This document shows positions 21,900 to 33,796 of a stretch of 64,000 nucleotides of DNA, piece by piece. Made by a program: the position numbers and the translations under genes. Each line of letters opens with the position of its first letter. Position 1 is the stretch's first letter. The notes beneath the pieces are model-generated. The model made no database searches. It was not told the origin of the DNA and saw only the letters and a list, made by a program, of their open reading frames with translations. The DNA lies in NCBI GenBank assembly GCA_940671915.1, contig CALNVZ010003426.1:47749653-47813652 (forward strand), read 5' to 3'. The DNA is from Paracentrotus lividus. Taxonomy: Eukaryota; Echinodermata; Echinoidea; Camarodonta; Echinidae.

Positions 21900-22400
21900 T
21901 ATCATTCCGCGAGCGCGAAGCGTGAGATGAAAACTTTGAGGTAAAAATTTGAGTTAATTGCGCATGATGTAGGCCTACCCTACTGAATTATTGGTATCTG
22001 CAAGCGCGAAGCGCGAGACGAAATTTTTTAGTTCAAAATTGGAGATATTTGTGCATTATGGTTTAGTATCCGCTAGCGCGAAGCGCGAGCCGAAAATTTT
22101 TGGTTTTAAAAGATTATAGAATAAAGGGGCACTTTCTAGTATAAGAAATTGTAGATAATTGTGTATTACAGACCTTACTTAGTATCCGCGAGCACGAAGG
22201 GCGAGCTGCAAGTTTTGAGCTAAATATTGGAGTTATAAATTATGTGCATTATGATTTAGTATTATGATTTATATATTTGAGTTAATTGTGCATTCTATAT
22301 CCTACTGAATTGGTATAAAATTTTGAGCTCAAAATTGGAGTTAATTGTGCATTATGATGTAGTATCCGCGAGCGCGAAGCGCGAACCGAAAAGTTGGGGG
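21900..22400. repeat. GCGAGCGCGAAGCGCGAGC dispersed tandem array, + orientation (block A)
   Basis: Five units about 90-110 bp apart, each reading (TATCCGC) GAGCGCGAAGCGCGAGCCGA then an AT-rich 'AAATTTTGAGCTCAAAATTG' stretch ending TGTGCATTATGATTTAG. The GC core is flanked by AT-rich DNA in every unit. The reverse orientation is found at 30588-31130. Confidence 0.85.
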
Positions 22401-23341
22401 TTTAAAAGATATATTGAAGAAATAATAATAATAATATTTTGAGTATTAAAGTAGCTGGAAAGCCGATCGAGGCGAGGTCCATGTTGTACCACTCCCCCCC
22501 CCCCCGCCCTAGCTCACCCCAGCCCAAGTTCGGAGTGATGCCCATGAATACCGGCCGATCCTATAGGCTTTAATATATCGTCGATATAGGGCGGAGTCGC
22601 TCCACTCTTGATCTTAAATTATGAAGAAAAAAAAAAATGACAAAGAAAGAAGAAAGAATTAGAGGATTAAATGAATGTTTTTATTACTTTTTTTTTAATA
22701 TTTAAGTGTTTTATTCATTAAAAACAAATCCAAGTACAGGTCATCAAAAACATCGTATCAACAATTACAAAAAAAGTTTCAACAACAATAAATATATAGA
22801 AAATAATAATTGGATTAGAAACAATAAAGAAAAAAAGGAGGAACTTAAATAAGAAGAAGACTATTTATGGAAATGTGTACATTGGACATAATAGATACAG
22901 TACCAAGCACAAAGTAGGAGGAAACCTCTTATAAACCGGACCTATATGCCTAAATAACCCGTGTAAACAAAGAAAAACAAGAATCGAGCTTTAGTCCTGT
23001 TATTTATCACCGAAGACCAATACACCCCACAGCAAAATTCCACTTTCGTATCTGTAGTTACATACTGATCAAGTTTGTTTGATATACAGTTAACCCCGCC
23101 TGAGACGAATCTACATGAAGTCGTACATGTGGAACATGATGATTTGACCACCAAAAGAACAAACACCCAATAAAAAAGAGGGAACAAAACTGATCTTCAT
23201 GGGTCAAAATAAAACAAGAGAAGACCTAAAAATCTAAATTCCTTGAACCCAACTGTAAAAGTTCGTCGAAGACGAGGCCGACTGCATACCAACTCATTGA
23301 GTTTTTCTCTTCACAAGTACCGTCAACGCACGACAAATTTG

Positions 23342-23546
23342 GTAGGCACTTTTAAAGCGCCCCTCGTAGTGAGGCCGAATATTTTAATATTCATTAGGGG
23401 CGGGTTAGGGTATAGGGTTAGGGTTAGGGTTAGGATTAGGGTTAGGGTTACGGTTAAGGTTAGGGTTAGGGTAGGGTTAGGTTAGGGTTAGGGTTAGATA
23501 TGGTTAGGGTTACGGCTCACTACGAGGGTGCTTTAAAAGTGCCTAC
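23342..23546. mobile_element. Inverted-repeat element carrying telomere-like TTAGGG repeats (block A copy)
   Basis: The left arm GTAGGCACTTTTAAAGCG, then CCCCTCGTAGTGAGGCCG, and the right arm CGGCTCACTACGAGGGTG, then CTTTAAAAGTGCCTAC, are reverse complements (about 34 bases). Between them lie about 15 TTAGGG-type hexamers (23401-23500). The direct repeat ACGACAAATTT flanks the element (23330-23340 and 23545-23555, overlapping the arm end by 2 bases), consistent with a target-site duplication. Confidence 0.8.
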
Positions 23547-24092
23547 GACAAATTTTAACTGTGAAGTGTACCCTGACCTAAGTGACCTGAACTAGAGACA
23601 CATAATTTATGAATAATTTCGTTGAACAAGAGTCATAACAACGTGCCGACTTATTACAATAGGGTTCTGTCCTCCCGATGACTCCGTACTGCCTATATCA
23701 TGTTTTATCATGTCCTGTACATAAATGCAACTTATCAACTATTAAACACTATGTGACTTCATTCAAAAGAATTAAAACAAAACTATAAGTAATAGAATAC
23801 TGGATACATGTATGCTAAATGTACAGCATAATAGTGCAAAAATGTACTTACAATACATTCACTGAATTGAGGGCATCGAGGTACAATTTTAGTTATTATA
23901 CCGCGACCAATGTAGAAAGTAGGGAAACAGTTTAAACATCAAAACGCCATTTTTAAAATGGAGTGTAGTTTGTTTTCTCTTTTTACTAATACATATTCAG
24001 TTTTCTTTTGTTTCTTAACAAGGATTTAAAAATAGCAAAGTTTGGAACATTGTTATTAAACTTACTAACATAAATTTGTACTATGTCTGTTA

Positions 24093-24487
24093 AGGCGGGC
24101 TCACACTATGCAACTTGCAGCGTAAGATTTTTAAAACACAGTAGTTGTTATTATAATGCGACATTTGAAACATGCAAAGTCTCTTATGAGATGTTAAAAA
24201 TTGTAAGGAACAATTTATATAAATTTTTCAATGCGGGTCTAATTAGGAGTAAAGGTCCATTACCTTAAAACCGCAAGATCGCAGTGACGTCACTGCGATT
24301 TGGAACAATTAGTTTTTATACAGAGAAGGGGGTTCGCAATCGGCCTTGAAATTTAATGTTTGATATTCACTAGGAATACCCCACACTTTGTACATTATGA
24401 ATTTCCTTGTTGAATGTTGTATCAGATAATATTAAAGTTTTCCTGAAAAATCGCACCGCCAGCAAGTCGCATAGTGTGAGCCCGCCT
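24093..24487. mobile_element. PIF/Harbinger-like MITE, copy 2 (block A)
   Basis: Ends AGGCGGGCTCACACTATG … ATAGTGTGAGCCCGCCT, with TTA on both sides (24090-24092 and 24488-24490). Same family as 16859-17264: both share the CAGCAAGTCGCAT and GTGACGTCACTGCGAT-type internal words. Non-coding. Confidence 0.85.
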
Positions 24488-24994
24488 TTAGAAATCTTGC
24501 AATATATTATGTCGAACTGAGAATAAAAATAGCAACCCTTGCGTTCAAATTGTTATACCTGAGCCAATTGTGGGGGAAATGCATTTAAATAGAGAACAAC
24601 TGTTGAGTGTTTTACAAATTTCAGATCCACTGCAGCGCTTTCGAAAATCCGCTCGTTTTTATTACAACTCGTATTCATGAGTTTGTGTGTTTGATACGTA
24701 ATGAGCAGATTGTACCCCTGTCTTTGTGCCGGTTATAATTCTGCATAGAAATGACTATTTGACATGAAATTTTCTGGCATTAATATATCATACTATCAAA
24801 ATGTATTTTCTTAATAAGAAAGAAAATATGGTTTAAAAATAGTAGAAATTGTATGATTTATTTGCTGTTGGAACTGTTTGAGATAACTAGCCACAAATAC
24901 GCTTTTATTTTCAATTGATTCGACGAGAAAATAGGTTCATAATTTCAGCAACTCTTCAGCTTTCCAGAAATAACACCAACATGGTTTCAAGATT

Positions 24995-25257
24995 ATACCA
25001 GTCAGGAGCTAGCTAAATGTGCAGCAAATACAAAATGCTTCAATAACTGCGATCTGATTGGCTGGTCTGATTGAGTGTGATTTGATTGGCTGATGCGAAT
25101 TTCACCACGCACCAAAGGTCACTAAGCGTCAGGTAACGGCTCCCACGTGTTTCAAAATCCGCTCGCATCAACTCTTGATTCAAGCAGCCAATCAGAAAAG
25201 CCGCATTTTCTGTATTTTCGGACTTGCTCTATATTTGCTAGCTCCCTGACTAGGTAT
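24995..25257. repeat. Palindromic segment with CCAAT boxes on both arms
   Basis: TATACCAGTCAGGAGCTAGC at the left pairs with GCTAGCTCCCTGACTAGGTA at the right; GCAAATACAAAATGC pairs loosely with GCATTTTCTGTATTT. ATTGGCT (inverted CCAAT) occurs twice in the left half and CCAATCA once in the right half, followed by TATAAAAAG at 25255-25263. This layout resembles a divergent promoter, but no gene is attached. The block B copy is at 41367-41637. Confidence 0.6.
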
Positions 25258-26065
25258 AAAAAGTAAGGATATTAAAAGTTTACTTACGTTTTGAAGCTAA
25301 GATTTCATTCTTTCCAAATAGTATTTTTCTTGGAATCATGCAAAAATAAGCTACTTTCTTGTCACTGTATACCGAACTGAATATAGGTTTTTGTTCCATA
25401 TCTTCACCAATACTTTTACAATATTCATGATATTGATAAATTACAATAAAATGTGCATGAATGGATGGTTTAGAATTTCTTCTTTCTGAATATGTTAGAA
25501 TCAGGAAATTCCGTTCACAAAATCAAATCTACAAGAGCTGCCAAAATCTCAGCTTTTAGCCCGCACAGTCCGCACAAGCTCCGCAAAGCTGCAGATAGAG
25601 GACTGATGTTTGTATAAATTTGCACTCTTGCGTCTTATTATAGGTCACGCTGCCCGTGGACTGATTTGCCGGGACTAATCAAAGCGCCGCGTAATCTACA
25701 TAAATATGTCAAAGCGCGCTTGTCCGGCAATTATCATAGAAAACGCCTGGTCTCTTTTTTTTTATTCCCCATAAGCGCACACATTTCCCACGCGTTAACT
25801 TAAACTTGCTCTCATCGTGCCGGAGATTTTGTCTGATAAATCCAAATTTCTCACATGGACTCCGTTCGAGAAGCAATGTATTTCCCTACTCCCACCCCTC
25901 CATTCTTCGACGAATGTTTGGACTTTGTTTGTTCCCTTTATATTGCCAGATTGCACGTAAGACTTTGCATGAGACTGGAGTGCGAGGGGGAGCCAGCGCC
26001 CCCGGTCTATCTTTTGCACCAATCACATTCGTCCATGATTTTGATTTACCGGCTCTGGTTATCAA

Positions 26066-27240
26066 AATATAAACAAGAGGGGGTGAATATGAGTGTTGTG
26101 CGCCAACTAATGCGTCACGGCCTAATCCTCTAAGACAAAAATGCCCTACTGTCTATTTTAGCTGGCTTTAAAGTATGTTTGGACGGGCGTTACTAACTTC
26201 TATGCAAATGTTAATTTTAGAATAGAAAACACGCTATCTCTTCTCTCGTAGAATTTTATGACATATCAAAATCACAAAAATCAAGTCTCCTCTAATTCTC
26301 TTTATTACATTTGTGGACAGGCGCCGGATTAGAAGCTATGTGGTATTATTGTTACTATCTTATTATATTAATATTATGTATTTTACATAGAATAATTTGT
26401 CATAAAAAACGGACCCGGTCAAGAAAAACTTACTAACCGCCCTTTCGAGAAGCCCCCCCCGCCGGTTGTTCCCGAATGGCGTCGATCTAAATAAAATTTA
26501 CTCCCATCCCCATCACCAACCCTTTCGAGAAAAACCCAGCCCCCGCCGTCGACCAGGGATCCCGATCCGCGAGGCACCACGGAATTGGCGCCCTGTAATT
26601 TTCAAAATGTGGGCCCTTCCTTCGCCCCCCCCTGGCCGGCAATAACAAGGCACGGCGTTAAATTATGTGAAGGATTTTAGATACTAATTATTCTGATTTT
26701 TTTATTTTTTATTTAATACTTTGCCATGTGGAGTTCATTGGATATGAGGATTACCGCCTATAGAGATTAATACGAATTATTGTCTAAATACGGAGCGCGA
26801 ACAGATGGCGATCAGATTTTTCCCCCCGTATGAGAAAGCAAAGATTCTAAGCATTAGGCGGTATCAATGTTGTCGTAGCTCTTTATCAGATATATCATAT
26901 GAACGCAGGTCGCGGCCGCATTACTCCATCAGGGGGGCGGGCGGATTTTTTTTCTCACCACAATTTCCCTTGACATACTGCGTTTGAAAGCGTTACGCAG
27001 GGGTGGTGGCCTGTTACAAATGTATAGAGACTAAATGAATTAATTAATCTTTTTATGAATACAGCAAATATATAAATCAATAATGCGTTTGATGGCGCGA
27101 ACGGCGGAGCCGTTTTCTATATATCAACTGAACATTGATTTTTTAAGCGTTCTTTATTGCTAAGCTCATAAGAAATACTATTATCATTAAGCAATGCGAG
27201 CGCGAAGGTCGCGAGCCGAAATGTTGCTAATATAATTCAA
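26066..27240. other. Block A segment not clearly alignable to block B
   Basis: Contains inverted fragments of block sequences also seen at 20860-20950 (CCCTTTCGAGAA and AACCCTTTCGAGAAAAACCC). No gene is seen. Confidence 0.5.
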
Positions 27241-29654
27241 TTCAACCTGCGAAACAGGTGGATTTAAGCCGTTTTTCATGCTAGTTTATATTAAAGGAAA
27301 TACATTTATCTCACTAAACAATGCGGCGCGAAGGCACGGATGAAAATCTTTAGATATTATTAACCTAAAACACTTGCCATTGAAAGTTTTTTCTTTGTGC
27401 CCTAAGCTTATAAAGAACTTTATCCGCCATTAGTAGCAACTGGAGATTCAAACTGTTTTATTGCAACAAAATTATACCACTGCAATGAAAATCTTACTGA
27501 TTCAGATATTAAACCCCTTGTCAATATCTGTTTTGATCGGGAGCTATCACCTTTAAAGAAGGCCCCCATTTTCAGGGCTTCGCGGCAGGTACACGCAAGG
27601 GCGTCGGAGTTATGACGTCACACCTTGGCACGCCGTACCGTGTCCACTGTATGCACGTGTTCCTGCACTGTGCCATATCGCGTACATTGACATTGTGATT
27701 CTTTGAAAAATGTCTTTTCTTCTTCTCATCTCAGGCTTCGCGATACTCCCCAGGCCATCTGACTAACTGGTCAAAGGGGTTTCCTTGCCATGTTCCTTAC
27801 CATTTATCTTATTAGGTTAACCGTTTCAATGATGAATATATTTTCTATATATTAAATAATAGTATAGCGCTTATCCCTCAGCACGAGATTGAGTTGAAAA
27901 AATGATAACAAAACCAATAGTGACATTGTTTGTCATTGATGGACTGGTTCAATCACACTGTTTAGTTTTTTGTACTATATGACAAATTTTGTAACATAAT
28001 CCTATTATATCTTTATTGTAAGATTATCATAACTTGAAAATTGATTCATTTGGTTTTGTAAGCTTTATATTATTGTGCTGTGCAGTCCGGTTTTTCATCC
28101 GTTAGCTATACAATAATTCGGTCACAACTTTTGGATGGAATTAGCTCTTAGTTCTTCAGTTACAGTAATGAGTAAGCTTTTTTCATGGCTTTTAGATATT
28201 GTTCAGAAATGAAATAACTTTTTTGTAGATCGACCTTGTATGCCAATGAATTGACGATTTTGCATTTGTGAATAAAAGCAGCAGTTACGAGAGACGACTG
28301 TATATTTCCATCCGCCTCCTGCCGGACTTTAGTATTACACTACCCCAATCTGTTGCGTGTGTAAGAATTAAAGCCAAACTAAATTAGTAGACATGTATAT
28401 TGCAAACAATCAAAAGGCTTACATCATTTGTTCTTAAATATTCTGTCTCTGGTCTATATATTTGATTGTATTTAAGAAGTTCTGGTCTTGTAGCCATATG
28501 AATTCGATAAATAGGATATTTTGAGCGAAATGTGACACATGACCACCTGTCAAATTAATGATTGGGTAGCTGTTAATCGCTGTAAGTAGTTGCAGAAGTC
28601 AGACTGGATGATTATATTTTTGCTCTAAACCTTATTGGGGGATTCATATTTTAAAAGAAAATCATATTATCATCATATAGATTCAACACAGAATAAGTTT
28701 CTAAGGAATGAAGTCGCTAACTATTACGTGGAATTTTTAGAGCATTATATCTCCCTATGTCAATGGCAAATTTAACGACATTCACCAAAACCCACTGCCG
28801 CGACTTCCGCGACCCCTCGGTGACAGATGAGCACGGCATTCGTGCTTTTACTCGTGTACTGTGCAATCTTCAAAAATCCAGTGCAGCGCAAGTTCAAATC
28901 TACAAATAATCCATCACTAACTAATTATTCAAACAACGAGATTTCTAAGATATACAACCTGAATGATTAGTGACCAATGCGGTAATCAGTTGGATAAAAG
29001 AGCCATATTAATCGGACACACAGTATATGCAAGCTAGTCAGTGCGAGCAATCGTTTAGGATATATACGTATGCATCAAGCTGGCGCAGCTAGATCAGCTG
29101 CTCGTTTCGAGATGTCTCAAGGTGCGACGTCACACAGGAGCTCCTCTGCACGCTCGAGCGGTCCCATTTGGGGCGGTATTAAACAAAAGTTAAAACCATT
29201 TTACAGCTATTTCTGAGAGATTCAAGTCCGTTTTCAACATGTCATGTTATAAACGAACGAAAATCTATTCAGTAAAATGTTAAATTTGGCCATTATTAGC
29301 AATATTTGTATTTTCTCCGGTGTGTGTCTACTTTTAAACAAGTGCTGAGCGAAAGCGCGAGCCGACAAATCTATGTGATAAATAATGTATATCAACCTTG
29401 AAAACAGTGGATTTTTTAAGGTTTTATTGCTTATGTTTATAAGAAGATATACAATTTATCTCCACTAACAATGTGAGCGCGAAGTGCGAGACTGCCTTTG
29501 ATGTATATCACACTAAAACGCATTGAAGTTTTGATGTGTCTGCTATGCTCTTAAGAAGATACTTATCTAATTAAACACATGCGACGCGAAGCGCGAGCCG
29601 AAAATTATTTAATAAATATCAAAGATCATTATTGGACCCTGAGTTTAGGTCAAT

Positions 29655-30095
29655 CTTGGCGCCTCTTAGCTTCCGGTCCATTTGGCGCCCCTGATGTATC
29701 TATCATCGAATTAACGCCCATCGTCGCCCGCAAAGAGTTCAATCATTTTTGGCGCCCCTGGGTTTTAGCATCAATGTGTGGCGCCCTAATTTCAAGATCA
29801 AGTAGCGCCCAACTTAATTTAAGATTCCTATTTGTTTTAGGTCAATTTTGCGCCCTAAATTTAAGTCGAAGTGGCTCCCCCTTTATAGTAAGATCGTACG
29901 GCCCCCATATTTAAGCGTTTAATTTGGCGCCCTTGTTTAAGTTGATTTGGGCCCCCTAATTTAAGATAATTGGCGACCATTTGACGCCCTTGTTCCCTTG
30001 TATCTTTCCTTTTCCCGCTCTTTTCCCTTCTCTTTTTTTTTTATCTTCAAAGATTTCTTTTCGTCTGTTTTGGCGCCCCTGTTCGCCTACCCCTG
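29655..30095. repeat. GGCGCCCC tandem array (block A)
   Basis: About 14 irregular units of ~30 bp, type TTTGGCGCCCCTAATTTAAG ATCAA. The related arrays are at 48890-49385, 50340-50795, 61480-61640, 62195-62395 and 62775-63125. The frame 29579-29914 is an artefact of the array. Confidence 0.85.
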
Positions 30096-30587
30096 TCCGC
30101 CTACCCCCCCCCCCATGCGCGCTGAATTAATTTGTTATGTGGCAAGATTTTTGTGTTGTCTATGATTTGCAAGAAAATTGTCCGTGGTCTAAAAAGAGGA
30201 AAATGTTGGGGAAAAATATTTTATTAATACTATTAATACTGGAAAAATGTATATCATATAGCACATGCCGTATTAAGGTACTTTCTTCGGTTGTGCTAAT
30301 GCAATTCGTAAACATTTGATGAAACAAATATATGATTAAGAACAATACATTTCCTGCAGCTTATGATTTAGTCTAATTTCATGCTATTACTGTTAACTGA
30401 ACTCGGAATGAATTAATTGCCGCTTAGCGGTATTGCGCATCATAACAGCGTCTTGCTAAATTGAATTACTGTTTACGTTATAGTGACTTTAATCGGAATT
30501 TTGTCAAATGAACATGTAATTGTTGCTGGGTAAAAGGAGATATGATTCCCTGATAATTCATATATCTTTTTAAAACCAATATGGTTT

Positions 30588-31130
30588 CGGCTCGCGCTTC
30601 GCGCTCGCGGATACTAAATTAAATGCGACAATAAACTCAAATTTTGGCTCAAAAATTTTTGCGCTCGCGCTTCGCGCACTCGCAGATACTTAATAGGGTC
30701 TACAATGCAATTATCTAAAAAAATTAATTATACTTAAAGCTGCCCCTTTATTTCTATTCCTATATCTTTTAAACCCAATATTGTTCGGCTCGCGCCTTCC
30801 GCGCCTCGCTGATACTAAATCATTGCACAAAATACTTCAATTTATGAGCTCAAGTTTTCAGCTCGCGCTTCGACGCTCGCAGATACTTTTAGATCTAGTA
30901 TACACAATTATTTTGAAAATTTATTTACTAAAAAGTGCCCCTTTTATTCCTATTAGCCTATTATTGCCATTATCTATATACCATTTTCGGCTCGCGCTTC
31001 GCGCGCTCGGCTATCATCAATGCCACAAAATTAACTCCAACTCTAAAATGTTTAAATTAATTTCTCGTTTTAGGTAGTATAGGCCTATATGGGGATATTG
31101 TCTAAAACTCGCGCCTCCGCGCTCGTTTGC
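30588..31130. repeat. GCTCGCGCTTCGCGCTCGC array, reverse orientation (block A)
   Basis: Six units, the reverse complement of the 21900-22400 array. The same flanking words (GATACTAAAT, TGCACAA, GTGCCCCTTTAT) occur in inverted order. Confidence 0.85.
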
Positions 31131-32380
31131 TCGCCCGCTCTTAAGATTTTTTTCATCCCCTCAACCCCCCCCCCTTGGAAAAACCTAAGATCCGCCCCTG
31201 GCACATCTATTGGTTGACCTAAGTTTATAAACCTTTATGATTCGTTGATGATTAAGGATGGAGTGACAGATATTAATATAAGGATGTCCTTAAGAGATAA
31301 GATCGAGATACCTCAGGCCATTATGATTAGCGCGCCTATTATCTTTTGGATAAGATAAGGAGTATAGAAAAGATAGACATTTTCAGATACCGGCCCGAAA
31401 TAAAACTCAGTGCGTTGATCCATTTTTATGACGGGGGAGTCAGGAGATGACCTAGCGTTGATTTGCACACGTTGTAGAATGTATTATCAACGGACACATT
31501 GATAGGAATCAGGATTTCGTGTTCTTTTATTGTCCCCTGGCTAAAGCCTGCGACCAAAGAAGGAGTTCATCACTAAAACAATGCATGATTGGGGAGATGA
31601 AATGTATTTCTAGACAATTTATTGTTGACCATTCATATCGAGTTTTACACGTTGCGTAAATAACATGAGACGGACTCTACATCGCGTAGCTATACATAAA
31701 GGTGGAACACAGTTAGCGCTTTTACGACGAATGTTTTGAGTTTATATCCACTTGCGTCTAACAGCAAGTTGCTCTAACTCTGATTTCTTATACCACATCG
31801 GGCTAAACCAAAATGATCTACACAATTTGCGTCTTATTTCCTTTTGGATCTAATATATACTTGCTGTGATTCCTCATGTTGGTCTATAGTCGCTTTTTCT
31901 CCATGCCCAATTCGAATGGTAGCTAAATTGTCCAATGAGATTTCCGTCTATTCCAAATGAAGTGTTGAACTATACCAGTTTTTACGAATTGTACCAATGT
32001 GGTGTTGACCAATAGGGAGATTGTAACGGCGAAGTAGAAATGGACCAAAGACTAGCGAATTGTTATAGACGAATGGAATAAGACCATGTGGGATGAGACC
32101 ATCGGCATTAGCAAAATGGGTGTTTTGACGATCTGGATTTGCCAATGTTTTGTTCTTGGGTAGCGTCCCCGGATTAGTCTTTGTGATTCTCCTTGTTTAG
32201 GTGCTTTAGGAACGGTATTGCCAGAGTCCTTGTATGTGTGAAGGGGGTATCGACAATCTTTTATCAATTGTTTTTGTTAAAAAATATAGCCCCCCTTCCC
32301 TGTGGAAATCTTCCGAAGCTATGTTAGATTGGTGGTAGTAGTGATGATGTTGTCAATAGCTGCCCTAGTGAATTTGTAAT
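31131..32380. other. Block A right part; no gene recognised
   Basis: Starts with a pyrimidine/C-run and a CCTAAGATCCGCCCCTG end-like motif (31185-31201) resembling the right end of the CAG…CTG elements. The rest is anonymous and matches 51880-53160 with many indels. The frames 31948-32267 have no domain. Confidence 0.5.
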
Positions 32381-32382
32381 GT

Positions 32383-32570
32383 TTAATACACACTTGACCT
32401 AAAGGGATAGACCGCAATAGCTTTAAGAGTGTAGTGTGCCCGACTGACTAGCTTTAAAGCTATCAGTCACGCGCGCTTAGTTTTCCTCAACATGCCTTTT
32501 TTACGGTAGGTTTAAGCTCGTCTCGTTCTTTCGGACTAGCTTTGAAGCTTAGTCGTCAAGTTTTTAGTCG
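32383..32570. repeat. Truncated CACTG palindromic-array element before the gap
   Basis: Same left flank (GTTTAATACACA) as the complete element at 53161, then a degraded array of GACTAGCTTTAAAGCTA units, cut off by the N gap. Confidence 0.7.
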
Positions 32571-32595
32571 NNNNNNNNNNNNNNNNNNNNNNNNN
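32571..32595. other. Assembly gap, 25 N
   Basis: Exactly 25 unknown bases, the same size as the gap at 50308, so a placeholder rather than a measured length. Confidence 0.98.
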
Positions 32596-32689
32596 TTTTT
32601 TCTCTATGGGCGACTTATTGGTTACCAGGTCAAGTTTGATTAGCGGTGGTACAAAGTGTTGATTAAATCCAAATTTTTAAAATACTTAC

Positions 32690-32817
32690 AAGCTTTATTT
32701 GATGAATTCTGAGATGGACATTAAGTTCTTTTTTCTCTGGGACTGGCTGCTTCTTTCTTCTTCCGCCCTTCCCAGCATTCTTAGACATTGATGCTGGCAC
32801 CTTGTAAAACTCTTTTC
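32690..32817 (-). CDS. Candidate minus-strand exon, lysine/arginine-rich
   Basis: On the minus strand, acceptor CATGTAG is followed by a 128-base open segment and a strong donor, GTAAGTATT. Read with two bases of a split codon first, it gives KEFYKVPASMSKNAGKGGRR then KKQPVPEKKELNVHLRIHQI and KL. Codon use and splice sites look real, but I do not recognise the protein. The MSKNAGKGG stretch recalls the start of eIF1A only superficially. The phase does not fit the exon at 33797-34005 directly, so another exon would lie between them, or they are unrelated. Its downstream partner would fall in or beyond the N gap. Confidence 0.4.
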
Positions 32818-33796
32818 CTACATGACAGAAAACCAAATATTAAGAAAGTGAGACGAACACAGCACAACTCCATCATGTCTGTGATGTATTAACACATATA
32901 AGAAATTAGAGAGAGGGGCAAATGGAAAAGAATACTAACGAAGTCTGGAAGAAAGAAAAAGATAGAAAGAGGGAAATAGAGAGAAAAATTTGGTGAGAGA
33001 TAGGAGGAATTTGGGTGGGTACAAAAGTTAATCATGCAGTGGCATAATACACAGAACAAAAAAATGTTTTTTTATACACCAAGGGCCAATTAAAATATTA
33101 GCTTTGAGGGAAATATACATTAGTGCAGATGTATTTTGAAGTTCTGGAAAAGATATATAGAGCGATGACTTTTCCTATTGAGGATTCCATAAGAGTACCT
33201 TATCGAGAGTAACGACATAGGATACGTCCATTGTCTGCCCCAAAAATGGCGGAGGTATATGACCGAAAGCCAGCAGTGGCGCTTGGAACCTCAATTAGAA
33301 ATGTTCTGCATAATATTGTGGCAAAATGACATTCCAAATCACAAGTTGTTGCTTCTTATTTACTCTAGATTCAATTGGCCTTTGTTGTTCCTCATAATTT
33401 GTTTTTACAGTGATCCTCAATGTTTTGGCCTTGTGTACACAATGACCTCAAAGAGCAACTTGCACACACCAGACAGACATGTCCATGTTGGAAACAAACG
33501 AGAGGATACATTTAAAAACTTTATATTCACACAAGTTTATTTTTGCAAATTTTAGAGTCATTAATCTGCGAAAATGTTCACTTCAATATAAGGGCCATTT
33601 ATAGTAAGAGCAAACATTTACCAAATTCATAAAATTTTGCCCCTTTGCAATTTTTCCCCATCTAGTTAAAATTCTCGAAAATTATATCCACGCTGCAGTA
33701 TTCCATTTTAAAGCGTAGATACTAGAAAACACTAGAAGCCCTGAGCAGAAAAGGGAAAACAAAGAAGTTTTTACACCACAATAACAGGAACTATAC

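Larger units (their letters stand above)
19326..26065. repeat. Large duplicated block, copy A, first segment
   Basis: Matches 35682-42450 base for base over about 6.7 kb, with scattered single-base insertions, deletions and substitutions (first point of identity CATGAAACACGAGACGCG). Contents: an inverted-repeat arm, G-rich tracts, the TTCGTTATTCCG minisatellite, a GCGAGCGCGAAGCGCGAGC array, an inverted-repeat element with TTAGGG repeats, a Harbinger-like MITE and a CCAAT-bearing palindrome. No coding sequence was recognised; the frames 20675-20995, 20689-21066, 22942-23187, 25806-26072 and 25855-26133 have no domain. Confidence 0.85.
27240..32570. repeat. Large duplicated block, copy A, second segment (noisy)
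   Basis: Aligns with 46393 to about 53345, with far more single-base indels than the first segment. It ends at the 25-N gap inside a CACTG palindromic array. It contains the GGCGCCCC array and the reverse-oriented GCTCGCGCTTCGCGCTCGC array. The indel pattern looks like raw long-read error rather than evolution (inference). No coding sequence is recognised. Confidence 0.7.

Noticed and set aside
23401..23500. TTAGGG run taken as a chromosome end or a telomere-fusion relic
   Set aside because: It is short, degenerate, bounded by inverted arms and flanked by a direct repeat, so a repeat-borne core is the better reading.
25806..26133. Two overlapping + strand frames, repeated in block B (42246-42431)
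   Set aside because: The frames are not preserved between the copies: indels change the reading, so there is no evidence of coding selection.
29579..29914. 111-residue + strand frame
   Set aside because: It is a translation of the GCGAAGCGCGAGCC unit and the GGCGCCCC array; the same array translated elsewhere gives similar nonsense.
32690..32817. eIF1A first exon
   Set aside because: Only the start of the reading (a KN.GKGG stretch) resembles eIF1A. The following residues and the upstream in-frame KEFYKVPAS do not fit.
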